A stretch of 64,000 nt of DNA from Crotalaria pallida (lineage: Eukaryota > Streptophyta > Magnoliopsida > Fabales > Fabaceae), in NCBI GenBank assembly GCA_037953625.1, contig CM075650.1, positions 120,201,706-120,265,705 on the forward strand, read 5' to 3'. The notes under the pieces were generated by a model. It had not been told where the DNA came from. It did not search any database and worked only from the letters and a program-made list of their open reading frames with translations. This document shows, piece after piece, positions 25,301-38,600 of the stretch (the first letter of the stretch is position 1; the number at the start of each line of letters is the position of its first letter). The position numbers and the translations under genes are program-made.

Positions 25301-28300
25301 CCATAAAGTCTCAGTTCATGAGTCATGGTAACCACAAGTTCTTGTCAAAATATCTTTAGAGAATTTCAATGTTGGGTTGTGGAAGCCTCATAACTGACTC
25401 ATTCTAAGTATGAAATTCACTAAATAGTTCAATCTTGAAAGATTTCCACCATCTAGTAAAATGTTGTCATACTCTTTTCTTAAAATAAATTCATTAAAAC
25501 AAAGAGACCCCCCCTACCCCCCCAAAAAAATTTTAAAAAGAAGAGTTATCCATCTATGAAAAAGGTAGAGAACTACAGAACAGCATATGATATCCTCCTA
25601 CAAGAATACAAATCACAATAACCAAGAAACACAGGGAAGAGAAGAGGGATAAAAAGAAAACACCGGGCAATGCTTTCAAAGCAAAAGAAGTTGCACACTG
25701 TTAAGCATGAACAAGTTAGAACAAACTGAGAACATGTTCAATTAAGCAAAATGTTCATGCTAAAATTCATACCAAAGTCTCCCTTCGTTATCAACTAACG
25801 AATACAAAATTTTTTCGACACTGTAATAGCACTCCCGAACTGCATATGCCATATATTCATCCCTAGATATCCTACTCCACAGATCTGCCTGTGTATCTTT
25901 GCAGTCCAAAGCCAAATCAATGGCCAACAGGATCTGAAAAAAAAAAATAAGATAGCATACTGAGTCCAAGCAAACTATAGGAATCACTGTACAAATCCGT
26001 TCCCCAACAAATTCACAGTATATATAATAGGTACCACCTTACTGCTTAGAAGAAACAAAGGCCATTGAACTAATCTCAGGCTTCCTGTGTTGCTAGGCAT
26101 AGAAAGTAGATCCATTTCCCTGTGATAGGCAACCAAAAGAAAAATATATCATTGGCTACACAAGAAGTTGAAACCCAAAAACAAGGCAACAAATACGCTT
26201 TCATTACATTTAAAGAAAGGAGAGTTTGTCATAGAGAAAAGAAAGAAAACACAATTTGGGAGGATAAAAAAATCCTCCAAATCGAAGTAAAAAGAAACCC
26301 AGAACCAAAGACGTCAAATAAATGAAGCAAAGCTGCTCAGTTTCTCTGCATCAGCTTTTGCTAGATGCTTTGAATTGTGAAGTACTTTCCTTTGACTCCT
26401 TCACAACAGAAGAAAAGAAACAAGACCGAAGGAAGAGATTCAAAAGGTAGCAGTGCTTTCCAGTCTCACAGCATAAGCTTTTACCACATATTGTCAAGCA
26501 GCAAGTTTCATTTGACTAACCGATTGTTAATGAAATCCTCCTCTCGCAGGCTTTTAATTATCTCATTCCAAAAAGGAGCAAACATGGCAGCATATGCTTT
26601 GTTCATGTCCTGCGAATCCTGCACCAAACCAACAACATTCATTTACCCAAACTGCAAGTAATACATTCCTAAAAATAACAACAGTAACGAGAAAAACTGT
26701 TACTTTATTAACTTTAACATATCTGTAACACAACAACAACTAAGCCTTTGTCCCACTAGGTGGGGTCGGCTACATGGATCAAACGATGCCATAAAGGCCT
26801 ATCATAAATCATGTCTTTTGATAAGGCATTGATTGCCATATCCTTCTCAATTGTTTCGCCTATAGTTTTTCTAGGTCTTCTTCTTCCTCTAGCCCTTGTA
26901 GTACCCTCCATTTGGTCTACCCTCCTAACCGGGGCTTCCACCGGTCTCCTCCACACATGCCCAAACCACCTAAGACGAGATTCAACCATTTTTTCAACAA
27001 TAGGAGCAACCCCAACTTTTTCTCGAATATACTCATTTCTAATCCGATCTTGTCTGGTGTGCCCACTCATCCACCGCAACATCCTCATCTCTGCAACATG
27101 AAGTTTATTCTCTTGTGTGCCCTTTGCCGCCCAACACTCTGTCCCATATAACATCGTCGGTCTTACAGCAGTGCGGTAGAACCTTCCTTTAAGTTTAAGT
27201 GGTACCTTCTTATCACATTACACGCCCGAGGCACTCCTCCATTTCATCCACCCTGCTTGAATCCTATGATTTACATCCCCTTCTATTTCAGAATCCTGCT
27301 GTAAGATAGAACCAAGATACACAGGCGGCGATGCAGCGGCCCTTGCTCATTTGACAATGTACTCGAGCCATACATCGCGTTGCTTCCGGGCAACGACCTA
27401 GCATTAACCTTATAACATCGTTGATCCATATCATAGATTCGACAAAATTTTACGTTGACTGTCGAGGCCTAACACAACCTTCACCTTTTATCCGGGCTTA
27501 GGACCGGCTATGCAGCATACACCGCATAGGAGGATTCCACCTATGCAGCATACACCACATAGGCAGGTTTTTTTAACATATCTGTAACAGCACATCAAAA
27601 ACTCAAAGTAGAATATATGTGTTTAAATATAAGAGTGATAAAACTAGAAGAGATAGAGAGAGAAGAGAGAGAAGAGAGAGAGAGAAAGAAGAGAGAGAAA
27701 GTTAGTTAAAACTGAATTTCTATTATTGAAAATCTAAGAGGGATAGGTTACAATCATACTATTTATAGAAGAGTAAATCTATCCTAGCTGTCAGTCACCA
27801 ATAGGTGACTTTAGCATAGAGAACTAACTAACTAACTATATTCTAACAATACAGTAACAAACTAACTATGTTTGTACATAATGCACAAGTGAACCGAAGT
27901 TCACTGTGTGCTTTACTTCCTATACTCTATTATTAAAGTTGTATGGTTATTGAAATGAATTATTTCTTACCTTATTTTTACCTATATGTTAGTCAAGTAT
28001 GGCATCATATGCCTTTTACCGTAGAATTTGAGAGTTGGAAGTAAAAGAGGCATTGAAAAGGAGGTAAAGCGGTTGGACCGATATGCCCATTGAGGTTTGG
28101 AAAATTCTAGAAGAGCATGGCATTACCTGGCTCACTAAGTTGTTTAAAGAGATTATGACGTCCAAGAAGATGACGGATGATTGGAGAAGAAGCATTTTAA
28201 CCCCTATTTACAAGAATAAATGAGATATACGAGATTACACAAATTATAGAGGGGTTAAGCATTTTAATCCCTATATACAAAATTGTGAAAACTATAGAGG

Positions 28301-31300
28301 GGTTAAGCTCATGAGCCATACTATGAAGCTTTAGGAGAGGGTGATTGAGCAAAGGTTCAGGCAAGAGACGCATGTTACCGAGAATCAATTTGATTTGATG
28401 CTAGTGAGGTCGACTATGGATGCAATATACTTACTACAACGGTTGATGGAGCAATATTGAAGGAAACAAAAAGATTTACACATGGTTTTCATTGATTTTC
28501 ACAAGGCATATGATAAGGTTCCTAGAGAGGTATTGTGGAAGGCTATGGAGAAGAAAGAGGGGTGTATTACCTTCATTAGAGCAATTAAGGATATGTACGA
28601 TAGGGTCAAGACTAGTGTGAGAACACGACGAGGGATAGTAGAAGATTTTCTTAATACTATAGGATTACACCTAGGGTCAACTTTGAGCCCCTACCTGTTT
28701 ACATTGGTTCTAGATGTGCTTATTGAACATATGCATGCTTTTCCCCGACGATATTGCCGTAATTGGGGACTCTAGGGAGGAAATAAATGGAAAGATAGAA
28801 ATGTGGAGACAAGCCTTAGAAGCACATAGTTATCATTTAAGTCAAGTATCAAAGCTCCCAATCTTGGAGATTCCACTTTCACATTCAATTCTAGTCTGCC
28901 TTTATTGGGGTTGCCCTGTCTTTTTTTTCTGCACCTTAATCACGCTCACCAGCAGCCTACCACTGCTATTCACCACCGTTTCTCTGGCTGGCCATTAGAA
29001 TATTATACAGTCTTATGAGATCAAAGTATTTGCATATTTGTAGAGTGTATTGCACACAAGTATGTGGTGGCAGTGCTGCACCCACTGCTGTCAGCAGTGG
29101 TTAGTTTTCTGTTGGTCTTTTCCCTATGATCTCTCTCTCTCTCTCCATACATACATATATATTCCTCACATTCGATCACACTATGTTTTACAACTTGTCA
29201 TCTAAGTCTGTATTACACACTACTTCCGGGACTGCATCTGGTATCCCTTCTTGTAATAATTGGTAATATTTCATCTACTACAAATAATGTGCCTTCATCC
29301 TATTCATTGTGGCACTTCAGATTAGGCCATCCTCATGAGGATGATGAAATCATGTAATATTTCCACTGTCAATAAAACCATTTGGGATATTTTGGGTGTA
29401 AGCTGTTTAGGGATATCAAAGACTACATGCAAATCCTTCCACTCATGTCTATACTATTCCTTTTGAAAATCTCTACTTAGTTCTATGGGGTCACCAATGT
29501 TTTCAGATTCTGGCTTCAAGTAAGCATTGTCGAAATTCCTTGCGAAGACCCAGTTTATATGTATGGGGTTGATATCCCAGTAATTTATTTTAAAAAAAAA
29601 AATTATAAACCCAGGTTGCTTTTTCATTTTGTTTATAGGATTGCATCAAATATGGCTAACTTCTTAACCCGCTATGCGTCTGCCATTTCCCCGCAACATT
29701 ATCCACTATACTGTATAGCGGATGTCTGGCTATCCACCATGGGCCGCAACCTGATATCGATAACGCTGGTTTCCATGGATGATACTATTCATGAAGATGA
29801 GTCTTTTACTTGTCCTGACCTCAAAGGGAATGCCTTTTAAATGGAGAATCCGAATCCTCCCTTCCAAAGTCTTCGTTTCTTTTGTTACCATAGTCCAACT
29901 TTGTCATTGAATTTATTTCTACTTCTCTCAGTACACAAGAATTAGCATGTTCTTATGGTACCTCACCTAATCCAACTAATGTCAAGGCGAAGGCTAGAAC
30001 AGCTAAATTGATGTACAAGAGGAGGGAAAAACTCAAAGACCCAATGGACGGTAGTTAGAGTCGGTGGCTTTTCTAGGGTTTCCTTGTCTGGGATCCTGGG
30101 GATAAGCAGATCAAGTTGGCCCTTGTGAACAGTTTAATGCCGCAACTTCAAACGAACAAACAATAAATATTGAAGATGATATAATCCCCATGTTTCAAAA
30201 TCTGGTACATAAGATTTTCCTTTCAATAATTGTGATATAAACCATGATGAATTACCTATTGGCTATTCCCTTAAGGAAAGGGAAAAGCTAATGTACTCGG
30301 TATCTTAATCTAATACCCCAATTAGTTTCTTCTGAACACGTGTTCTTCATTCACAAGAGTTTCATATCATCCCTTGATTTGCCCATAATTCCAACATTAG
30401 TTCACAAAGCATTAAAGGATGTGAACTGAGTCCAAGCCATGAATTAGCAGAGGAGTACAACGGAAAATGAAAGAACGTGGGAAGTTGTTGAAAGACAAAG
30501 AGGCAATAGGCTAAAGGGGTGCCGATGGATCTATACCATAAATACTGTTCTGAAGGTAACAAAAGATAGATACAAGGCTAGGTTAGAAAAAATACTCAAT
30601 TAGGCCATATTTAATTAACATGCCACTCCTCCCTCCAACAACACGAAAAATAAATAAATAAACAAAAAATATCAATATTCACCTGAGTTGATTGTCCATT
30701 ATAGGGCATCCTGAAAAGGATATAAATAAACAATATCAAACTAATGATTAAACTGATGGAGAAAATATATTCAAATTTCATTCCAACTAAATCAAGCATT
30801 AAGACATTATAAACTATATGGTCACATAGCATACATCAAAACAAAATTGGACCACAGAATTTATAAGAGAAGGGAAATAGGACACAATCAAAGAACAAGG
30901 TACCCTCCAAAAAGAGACTGGAAAAACCACATAAAGCAAACTTTCCAATCTCTTCGTATATAGCCGTTACCAGAGAACCACAGAGAAGAAAATTGGACCT
31001 GTCTGTCTATCACACAAAAAATGTGACTTGCAAAATCATAGAATGTCCTTACTACAAATATATATTCATTCTCTCATTCATTCACAACCAACTTACCAGT
31101 ATTTACAGATCTACATGGCAAGTTAATTCCTTTTATAAACTAAAAATGAACAGAAGAACTAAAGTAACTGCAGCTTGCTATATTGACATAGTATCAGTTA
31201 GAGGCCATATTAACGCACCTCTTTGTTTGTGGAGAGGATAAATTTTTTACAAATGCCCCCGGGAAACTTTCAAAACGTTTATGCATCATTTCTATTGAAC

Positions 31301-34300
31301 GTATCTGCAAAAAGTCATTAACAAAAATAGATTACTACAACAAAATGAGACAAACCATAAAGAAGGCAACTTTGCATCTCCAAATGAAACAACTGGGAAA
31401 AAATTTCCTTCTAGGAGGGAGTCTAACACAATATCTTCAAAGAGCTTTTTAAGCAAAGAAAGCAACCGCAACGAGAGTGCCCTATTGGTTGAAAGTTGAT
31501 TTTAAGTTTTCATTTAAAATAATTGACTATTAATAATTAACAAGCACAAGGCATTAAGTACAGTTAATCTTGTGCCTCGTCAAAATTTTCAATCATCTGC
31601 AATAATTAGCCATTCATTAATATAAAAGTTAGTTAACATTTTCCCTGTCATCTGACCTCTGATCCTTCAAATATTACTGGATCTAAGACCTATCTTCCTG
31701 GACAAGATCAGATCTACATGGGTAATGGGTCAGGTATACCAATAACAGGAATTGGTACCAGTTCATTTAGTTTTCCTACTTATCCTAATATTGTTCTCGA
31801 ATAGTGCCTTTCATAACTAAAAATTTAGTTAGTGTTAGTAGGTTTGCCAGAGACAATTCTGTCTATTTTGAGTTACATGCTGATTGTTGCTTTGTGAAAT
31901 CTCAGGATTCTAATGCTATCCTACTTGAAGGCACACTTGGTGCTGATGGACTTTACATGTTTCATGATATTCTCAAGCCTCAGTCCAAGTTTCAATCCAC
32001 TCCTAATTCTCAAGTTGTTTCTGATGCTGTTCCAGTTTGTAATAATGTGTTTTCTGGAAATAAAAGTGTATCTAGTCCTAATACTAGTTCAGTTTTCAAT
32101 GTATCCACTGCCACTACTAGGCATTCATTGTGGCACAGTAGGTTAGGCCATGCAAATCATAATGTTGTAAAGGCTGTCTTACAATCATGTAACGTTTCTT
32201 ACAACTTCAATAAAAATGATACTCCCTCTGGTCCTATTTATAGGGCATACTTAACCATATCACACAGACCAAGGAGGGTAGTTAGGTTTCTTGAAACTTT
32301 AAAAAAATACTTCAACATTACAATCTTACCCTCTTAACTTGCATTGGGAATTTCACAATGTATTACTTCACATTAATGGGCAAAGGGCAAATAAGAAAAA
32401 ATAGCAATAAATGCCTCCTAGAAAATACAAAGTGACTTATAAATAGGACCAAAGAATCCTTCTAGAATGTGACTTATAAATAGGACCGGAGGGAGTACTT
32501 TGTTTTGTGAAGCTTGTGCCGTTGCAAAATCACATAAATTGCCCTCTAGTCCTTCATATACAGTTTATCAAAATCCTTTTGATTTAGTGCATATTGATTT
32601 GTGGGGTCCAGCACCTGTGGTGTTTTCCCCTGGTTTCAAATACTATATGTCTATTGTTGATTCTTGCACTAGATATACTTTGTTATTTCTGCTTCAACAA
32701 AAATCTGAAGCCTTGCAGTCTTTCAAACATTTTCTCACCTATGTTCAAACACAATTCTCTACTACAATTAAAGCTGTCCAAACATATTGGGGTGGGGAAT
32801 TTCGCCCATTTACTAACTTTCTAGTTTCTCAAGGCATAAATCACAGTGTTATATGCCCTGACACCCATCATCAAAATGGTGTGATAGAGAGAAAGCATAG
32901 ACGCATAGTTGAGATGGGCCTTAATCTATTAGCTCAGGCCTTTCTACCAGTTTCTTGCTGGGATCATGCCTTTATAAGTGCAGTGTTTCTAATCAACAGA
33001 CTTCCTAGTTCTTCTATTCAGGGTCAAGTTCCTTAGACTGTGCTGTTTAAGGCAGTCCCTGATTATTGCTTTCTCAAGGTGTTTGGTTGTTCTTGCTACC
33101 CCTGTCTTAGGCCTTATAATAGTAACAAGTTGCAGCCTAGGTCCTCCAAATGTACATTTTAGGGTACTCACCTAGTCACAGAGGCTATAAGTGTATGTCT
33201 CCTACTGGCAAAATTTATGTGTCAAAAGATGTATATTTGATGAAAACACTTTTCCTTTTCAGAAAAACATTAGTCATACAGCATCAGTCACATCTTCTGA
33301 TTCTATTCCTGCACTTACTGTTTTAAAACAGAGTTCAGACAATTCCTCTGTTTCTTCTAATCCTACTTCTCCTGTCATGCCTACACAAAACACACCTGTT
33401 CCATCATCTCAAAACACTATTCCTTCTTCTCCTCTTTCCAACACACCCACTTCTGTACCTTCCACTGCTTCACCAACAATATCTCTCACTTCTGATTCTT
33501 CCTCTTCTCCTTCTTCCTCTCACTCTTCTTCACCTATACTTTCTAATGTTCATCCAATGATTACTAGGTCTAAGTCTAGAACTGGTCCAATTTCCTGTCC
33601 TGCAACCTATATTGCTCATACTGAACCCGCTTCTGCTAAGATTGCATTGACTTTACCATGTTGGAAGGCAGCAATGGAAGCTGAATATCATGCTCTCATC
33701 ACCAATCAGACCTGGTCATTAGTTTCCTTACCTGAGGGCAAGAAGGCTATAGGCTGTAAGTGGGTTTTCAGGGTCAAGGAGAATCCTGATGGATCCATCA
33801 ACAAATACAAGACAAGGTTGGTGGCAAAAGGGTTTCATCAAAGATTCGGTTATGACTACTTTGAGACATTCTCTCCTGTGCACAAGCCAGTTACAGTTCG
33901 GGTTGTGCTTACTTTGGCTCTTACTCATCAGTGGGATGTGCAGCAAATTGATGTGAACAATGCATTTTTTAATGGTGTTTTGCAATAAGAGGTTTTTATG
34001 CAACAGCCAGAGGGTTTTAAAACTGATGATAACTCTATGGTCTGCAGACTAAATAAAGCCATCTATGGTCTTAAACAAGCACCTAGGGCATGGTTTGAGA
34101 AGCTGGCTAGAACCTTACTATCTCTTGGTTTTAAGAAATGCAGATGTGATCACTCTCTTTTCATCCATAACACCTCTTCTCACAGAATATTTGTTCTCTG
34201 CTATGTGGATGATATCATCATTACTGGGACTTCATCTACCCTAATCAAGGATCTTATCTCCAAGTTGAATCTAGCCTTTGCCTTAAAGGATCTTGGTTCC

Positions 34301-35553
34301 TTAGATTATTTTCTTGGAATTGAGATAAAAAGGCTTGCTTCTGGTGATTTTCTGCTCACTCAATCAAAGTATATCAAAGACCTTCTTGAGAGGTCTCATC
34401 TCACTGACATGAAGAGTCAGCCTACACCTATGGTTGGTAGCTTAAAACTGACAAAAGAAGGCAGCAATTTCATGGCTGATCCCTCTCTGTACAGGTCTTT
34501 GGCAGGAGCACTGCAGTATGTTACAACATCTAGGCCTGAGATATGCTACAGTGTTAATAACCTCTGTCAGTTTCTTTCTCATCCTCTTGAGCAACATTGG
34601 AAGGCTCTAAAGAGAGTCCTCAGGTATCTCACTGGTACAGTGGACCAAGGACTACTACTCAAGCCTACCTCTATTCATTCTCCTCTCAGTTTGTTTGCCT
34701 ATTGTGATGTGGATTGGGCTTCAGACCCAGATGATCGGAAATCTGCTTCAGGGTCTTGTGTATATCTTGGTTCTAACCTTGTTTCCTTGTTTCCTCTCAG
34801 TTTGTTTGCCTATTGTGACGCAGATTGGGCTTCAGACCCAGATGATTGGAAATCTACTTCAGGGTCTAGTGTATATCTTGGTTCTAACCTTGTTTCCTGG
34901 TGGTCCAAGAAGCAAGAGTGGGTTGCCATGTCCATTGCTGAAGCAGAGTAAAGGAGTTTAGCAAACACTGCAGGGGAGTTAATGTGGATTCAGAGTTTAC
35001 TTTATAATACTAGTGTTCCTGTCATCCACTGTGAAAATTTGAGAACTGTTATCCTCACTAAGAATCCTGTTTTGCACTCTAGGACAAAACATATTGAACT
35101 AGATATGTTTTGGGTTAGGGAGAAAGTCCTAAACAAGAAGATCATTGTTGCGCATGTTCCTGGTGAACAACAGGTTGCTGATATACTAACTAAGCCTCTA
35201 TCTAATGCTCGCTTCAGCCTTCTCAAGAGCAAGTTGAACATCACTAGTCAGATTCAGATTTCTTCTCAGAAAGAATCATTGTTAGGTTGCTGCCCTGTTC
35301 CTAGACTGCAGAATACTCTACATCATACTGCTGCACCTGGGTAGTTTCGTTTCAAAGGGGACTATTAGATGATGTTTGTATAGGTTCAGTTTCTGAGGGG
35401 ACTATTAGATAAAATTATGTAATAGTGTAGTCTAGCTTTAGCTTAGCCGGCTCACTTAAATTAAGTGACTGGCCCTTTCTATAAATAGGAATGTGGCCTC
35501 TTTATTGTAACTAACTCATTCATTCAATAATAACAGATTTTCAGATTTCCCTC

Positions 35554-35624
<71 letters not shown>

Positions 35625-38600
35625 CTCAGATTCTCACAGCAAACCATCTCAAGATAAAGCACTGAAGCAGAGTACAGAAGCCTTGCACTAGCTTCTCTCA
35701 AGAGCTCATGTGGATTGCGTCTCTTCTCACTGAACTTCAGCTGCCCTACTTTACTCCTAAACTGTTTTGTGACAATGCTAGCACTGTAGCAATGGCTCAC
35801 AATTCTGTACTGCATGCCAAGACTAAGGCTTGATCTTTTCTTTGTTAAAGAAAGAATTCAACAACAAAGACTACAAGTCAGTCATGTTCTTTCTTCAATA
35901 CAAACTGCTGACATACTATAAGAGTGATAAAACTAGAAGAGATAGAGAGAGAAGAGAGAGAAGAGAGAGAGAAAGAAGAGAGAGAAAGTTAGTTAAAACT
36001 GAATTTCTATTATTGAAAATCTGAGAGGGATAGGTTACAATCATACTATTTATAGAAAAGTAAATCTATCCTAGCTGTCAGTCACCAATAGGTGACTTTA
36101 GCATAGAGAACTAACTAACTAACTATATTCTAACAATACAATAACAAACTAACTATGTTTGTACATAATGCACAAGTGAACCGAAGTTCACTGTGTGCTT
36201 TACTTCCTATACTCTATTATACCCCTCTCAAATTGAGGGCAGGTTGATAATCTGCCCTGTTTAGAATCCTTAGTTTTTGTCTGAGATCTTCAAATCTGGT
36301 GGTGGACAAAGGCTTTGTCAAAACATCAGCAATTTGAAATTCAGAAGACAAGTGCTGAACAGCCAATAGCTTGGACTGAACTTGCTCTCTAAGAAAGAAG
36401 AGATCCAGTGCAATATGTTTGGTCTTAGCATGAAGAACTGGGTTGTGAGCAAGGGCAACTGTGCTGAGATTATCACAAAATATGACTGGAGTTTTGTAGG
36501 GTATGTGCAGCTCAGTAAGTAAAGACTTAACCCACATAAGGTCAGTAGAAGCCAGTGCCAATGATCTATATTCAGCCTCAGTGCTGGATCTACTAACTGT
36601 GTTCTGTTTCTTAGACCACCAAGTAACTAGGTTAGGTCCTACAAAGAGAGCAGCCCCAGAAACTGAGCGTCTGTCATCAATATCAGTGGCCCAGTCAGCA
36701 TCACAAAATCCAGTAAGAGTGAGAGGTCCAGTAGCAGCTGGTTTAAGAACCAAACCATGATGTAGAGTGCCTTTAAGGTACCTAAGAATCCTTTTTACAG
36801 CAGCCCAGTGAGTGTCAAGAGGCTTAGCTAGATATTGACAGACCTTGTTAACACTAAAGCTAATCTCAGGCCTAGAAATTGTAGCATACTGCAAGGCACC
36901 TACAATGGACCTGTAGAGAGTAGGATCAGTAAGAGGAGAACCCGAGTCCTTGGTGAGTCTGCAGCTTCCAGCCATGGGTGAAGCAATACCTTTAGCATCA
37001 GACATGTTTGCTTTGACCAACAGATCTTTGATGTATTTGGACTGAGAGAGCATAAGGCCACCACCAGGAAGTTTGACAACTTGAATACCCAAGAAATAGT
37101 CAAGTTCTCCTAGATCCTTTAAGGCAAAGGAAGTATTGAGTTTGAGAACTAGATTGTTGATAAAAGTAGGATTGGAACCAGTGACGATAATATCATCAAC
37201 ATAGACTAGAAGGAAGACTGTCACTGTAGGAGTTATGTAATAAAAAAGAGAATTATCACACCTACTGACTTTGAAGCCAAATGACATTAGAGTTCCTTTA
37301 AGTTTCTCAAACCATTGTCTAGGAGCCTGTTTGAGGCCATAAAGAGACTTATGAAGTTTGCAAACCAAAGACTTGTCCTCATGTTCAAACCCAGGGGGTT
37401 GTCTCATATAGACTTCTTCATTCAAAACACCATTTAAAAAGGCATTATTAACATCCAATTGCCTTAAATTCCATTTATTCGTGAGTGCAAGAGTAAGAAT
37501 TATCCTTACTGTGATAGGTTTAACTACAGGAGAAAATGTCTCAGAATAGTCAAACCCAGGCTTTTGATTAAAGCCCTTTCCTACAACTCTAGCTTTCAGT
37601 TTTTGAATACTCCCATCTGGATTTTCTTTGATGCGCCAAACCCACTTAACACCAATTGGTTTTCTGCCTTCAGGAAGAGGTACTAGAGACCAGGTGTTAT
37701 TATTAACAAGAGCTGTATATTCAGCTTCCATGGCTTTCCTCCAATCAGGATTTGCAAGTGCCTCTTTTACAGATGAAGGTTCACATTGTGTGAGATGAAG
37801 AGAAGGATAAAGAACTTTTGAAATTCCAGATTTTGCCCTGGTCTGCATAGGATGAGAATTTTGAGGGTGTATGTTTATGGGAGAAGGCAAAGAGGATGAT
37901 GAGGAAGATGTAGTTGATTGATCAGAAGCAGATGGTTGTGGGACAGAAATAGGAGCTGACCCTTCTGAAGAAGAGGAAGAAGACTGAACAGGGGATGAGC
38001 CTTGAGGAGAAGGGGCAGTGGCTGGCCCAGATGAAGGAGAAACTGAAGAAAAAGAAGAGAATCCTGAAGAAATGCTTGAACCAGAAAGAGTTGGAGGTAT
38101 GGTAAAGGACAATGGATCAGTATTGAATATATCTGAAGATGCTGAAGTTGGAGAAGAGTGCTGAAACTGTGCAGTTGCAAATGGAAAGAGGAACTCATCA
38201 AAAACCACATCTTTGGAGATGTAAATCCTACCATCTGAAGCCAAGCATTTATAGCCCTTATGTGCAGTAGAATAGCCCAAAAATACACAGGTAGCTGATC
38301 TGAACTGGAGTTTGTGTTGATTGTAGGGTCTAAGATAGGGATAGCACCCACAACCAAATACTTTTAGCTCATTGTAGTTAGGACTGTGACCAAACAAAGT
38401 TGTATAGGGAACCTTGAAGTGATTTGCAGGTGAGGGCATTCTGTTTATTAGATAAACAGCAGAGGAAAAGGCATGATCCCAGAAATGCATGGGAATGGAG
38501 CCTTTGGCTAGTAAAGCAAGACCAGTCTCAACTATATGTCTGTGTTTGCGCTCAACAGAGCCATTTTGATGAGATGTATGAGGGCATGTTAATCTGTGGA

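Larger units (their letters stand above)
24983..31304 (-). other. CALS9: CALS9 exons 22-27 (residues 756-947), start of the large cytosolic loop
   Basis: Exons: 31219-31304, 30683-30710, 26521-26618, 26038-26119, 25773-25933, 24983-25103. Exon 22 begins IRSIEMMHKRFESFPGAF. Exon 23 is a 28-base micro-exon (MPYNGQSTQ); exon 24 has NKAYAAMFAPFWNEIIKSLR, exon 25 SNTGSLRLVQWPLFLL, exon 26 DEYMAYAVRECYYSVEKIL, exon 27 SRFTALTGLL. Introns 21 and 23 around this block are the two longest transposon-filled introns of the 5' half. Confidence 0.92.
31670..35344 (+). pseudogene. Copia pol pseudogene of element B
   Basis: Pieces in order: ITKNLVSVSRFARDN; integrase LWHSRLGHANH (His-His half), interrupted by the MITE, then LFCEACAVAKSH (Cys-Cys half); HIDLWGPAP; QTYWGGEF, where the second catalytic Asp (consensus SDNGGEF) has become Tyr; IERKHRR; RT with GCKWVFRVKENPDGS, DVNNAFFNGV, a stop at 33986, YGLKQAPRAWFEKL, CYVDDIIITG (catalytic Asp pair intact), YFLGIEIKRL; RNase H with a duplicated 37-residue block; TKHIELDMFWVREK; ADILTKPLS. 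Breaks lie near 33034, 33160, 33988 and 34951. It cannot make an active polyprotein. Confidence 0.85.
31600..35640 (+). mobile_element. Degenerate Ty1-copia element B
   Basis: This stretch reads, in plus orientation, from the protease-integrase linker (QIYMGNGSGIPITGIG at about 31705) through integrase, RT and RNase H to a purine tract (GAGGGGAC, 35394-35402) and an LTR-like segment (about 35403-35637: TATTAGAT ... TATAAATAGG ... (CT)n). Gag and protease are missing. A short segment at 31600-31652 resembles the 3' part of element C's LTR, not B's own 3' LTR, so the left border may be a junction between elements. Stops, frameshifts, a MITE and an internal duplication make it non-autonomous. 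Confidence 0.8.

Noticed and set aside
27661..27705. GA-rich repeats as possible CRISPR-like or regulatory array
   Set aside because: They are the low-complexity U5 part of the copia LTR, present in all three LTR copies.
31600..31652. Complete 5' LTR for element B
   Set aside because: The segment matches element C's LTR rather than the 3' LTR of B, is only about 50 bp, and no primer binding site follows, so a 5' LTR for B is not supported.
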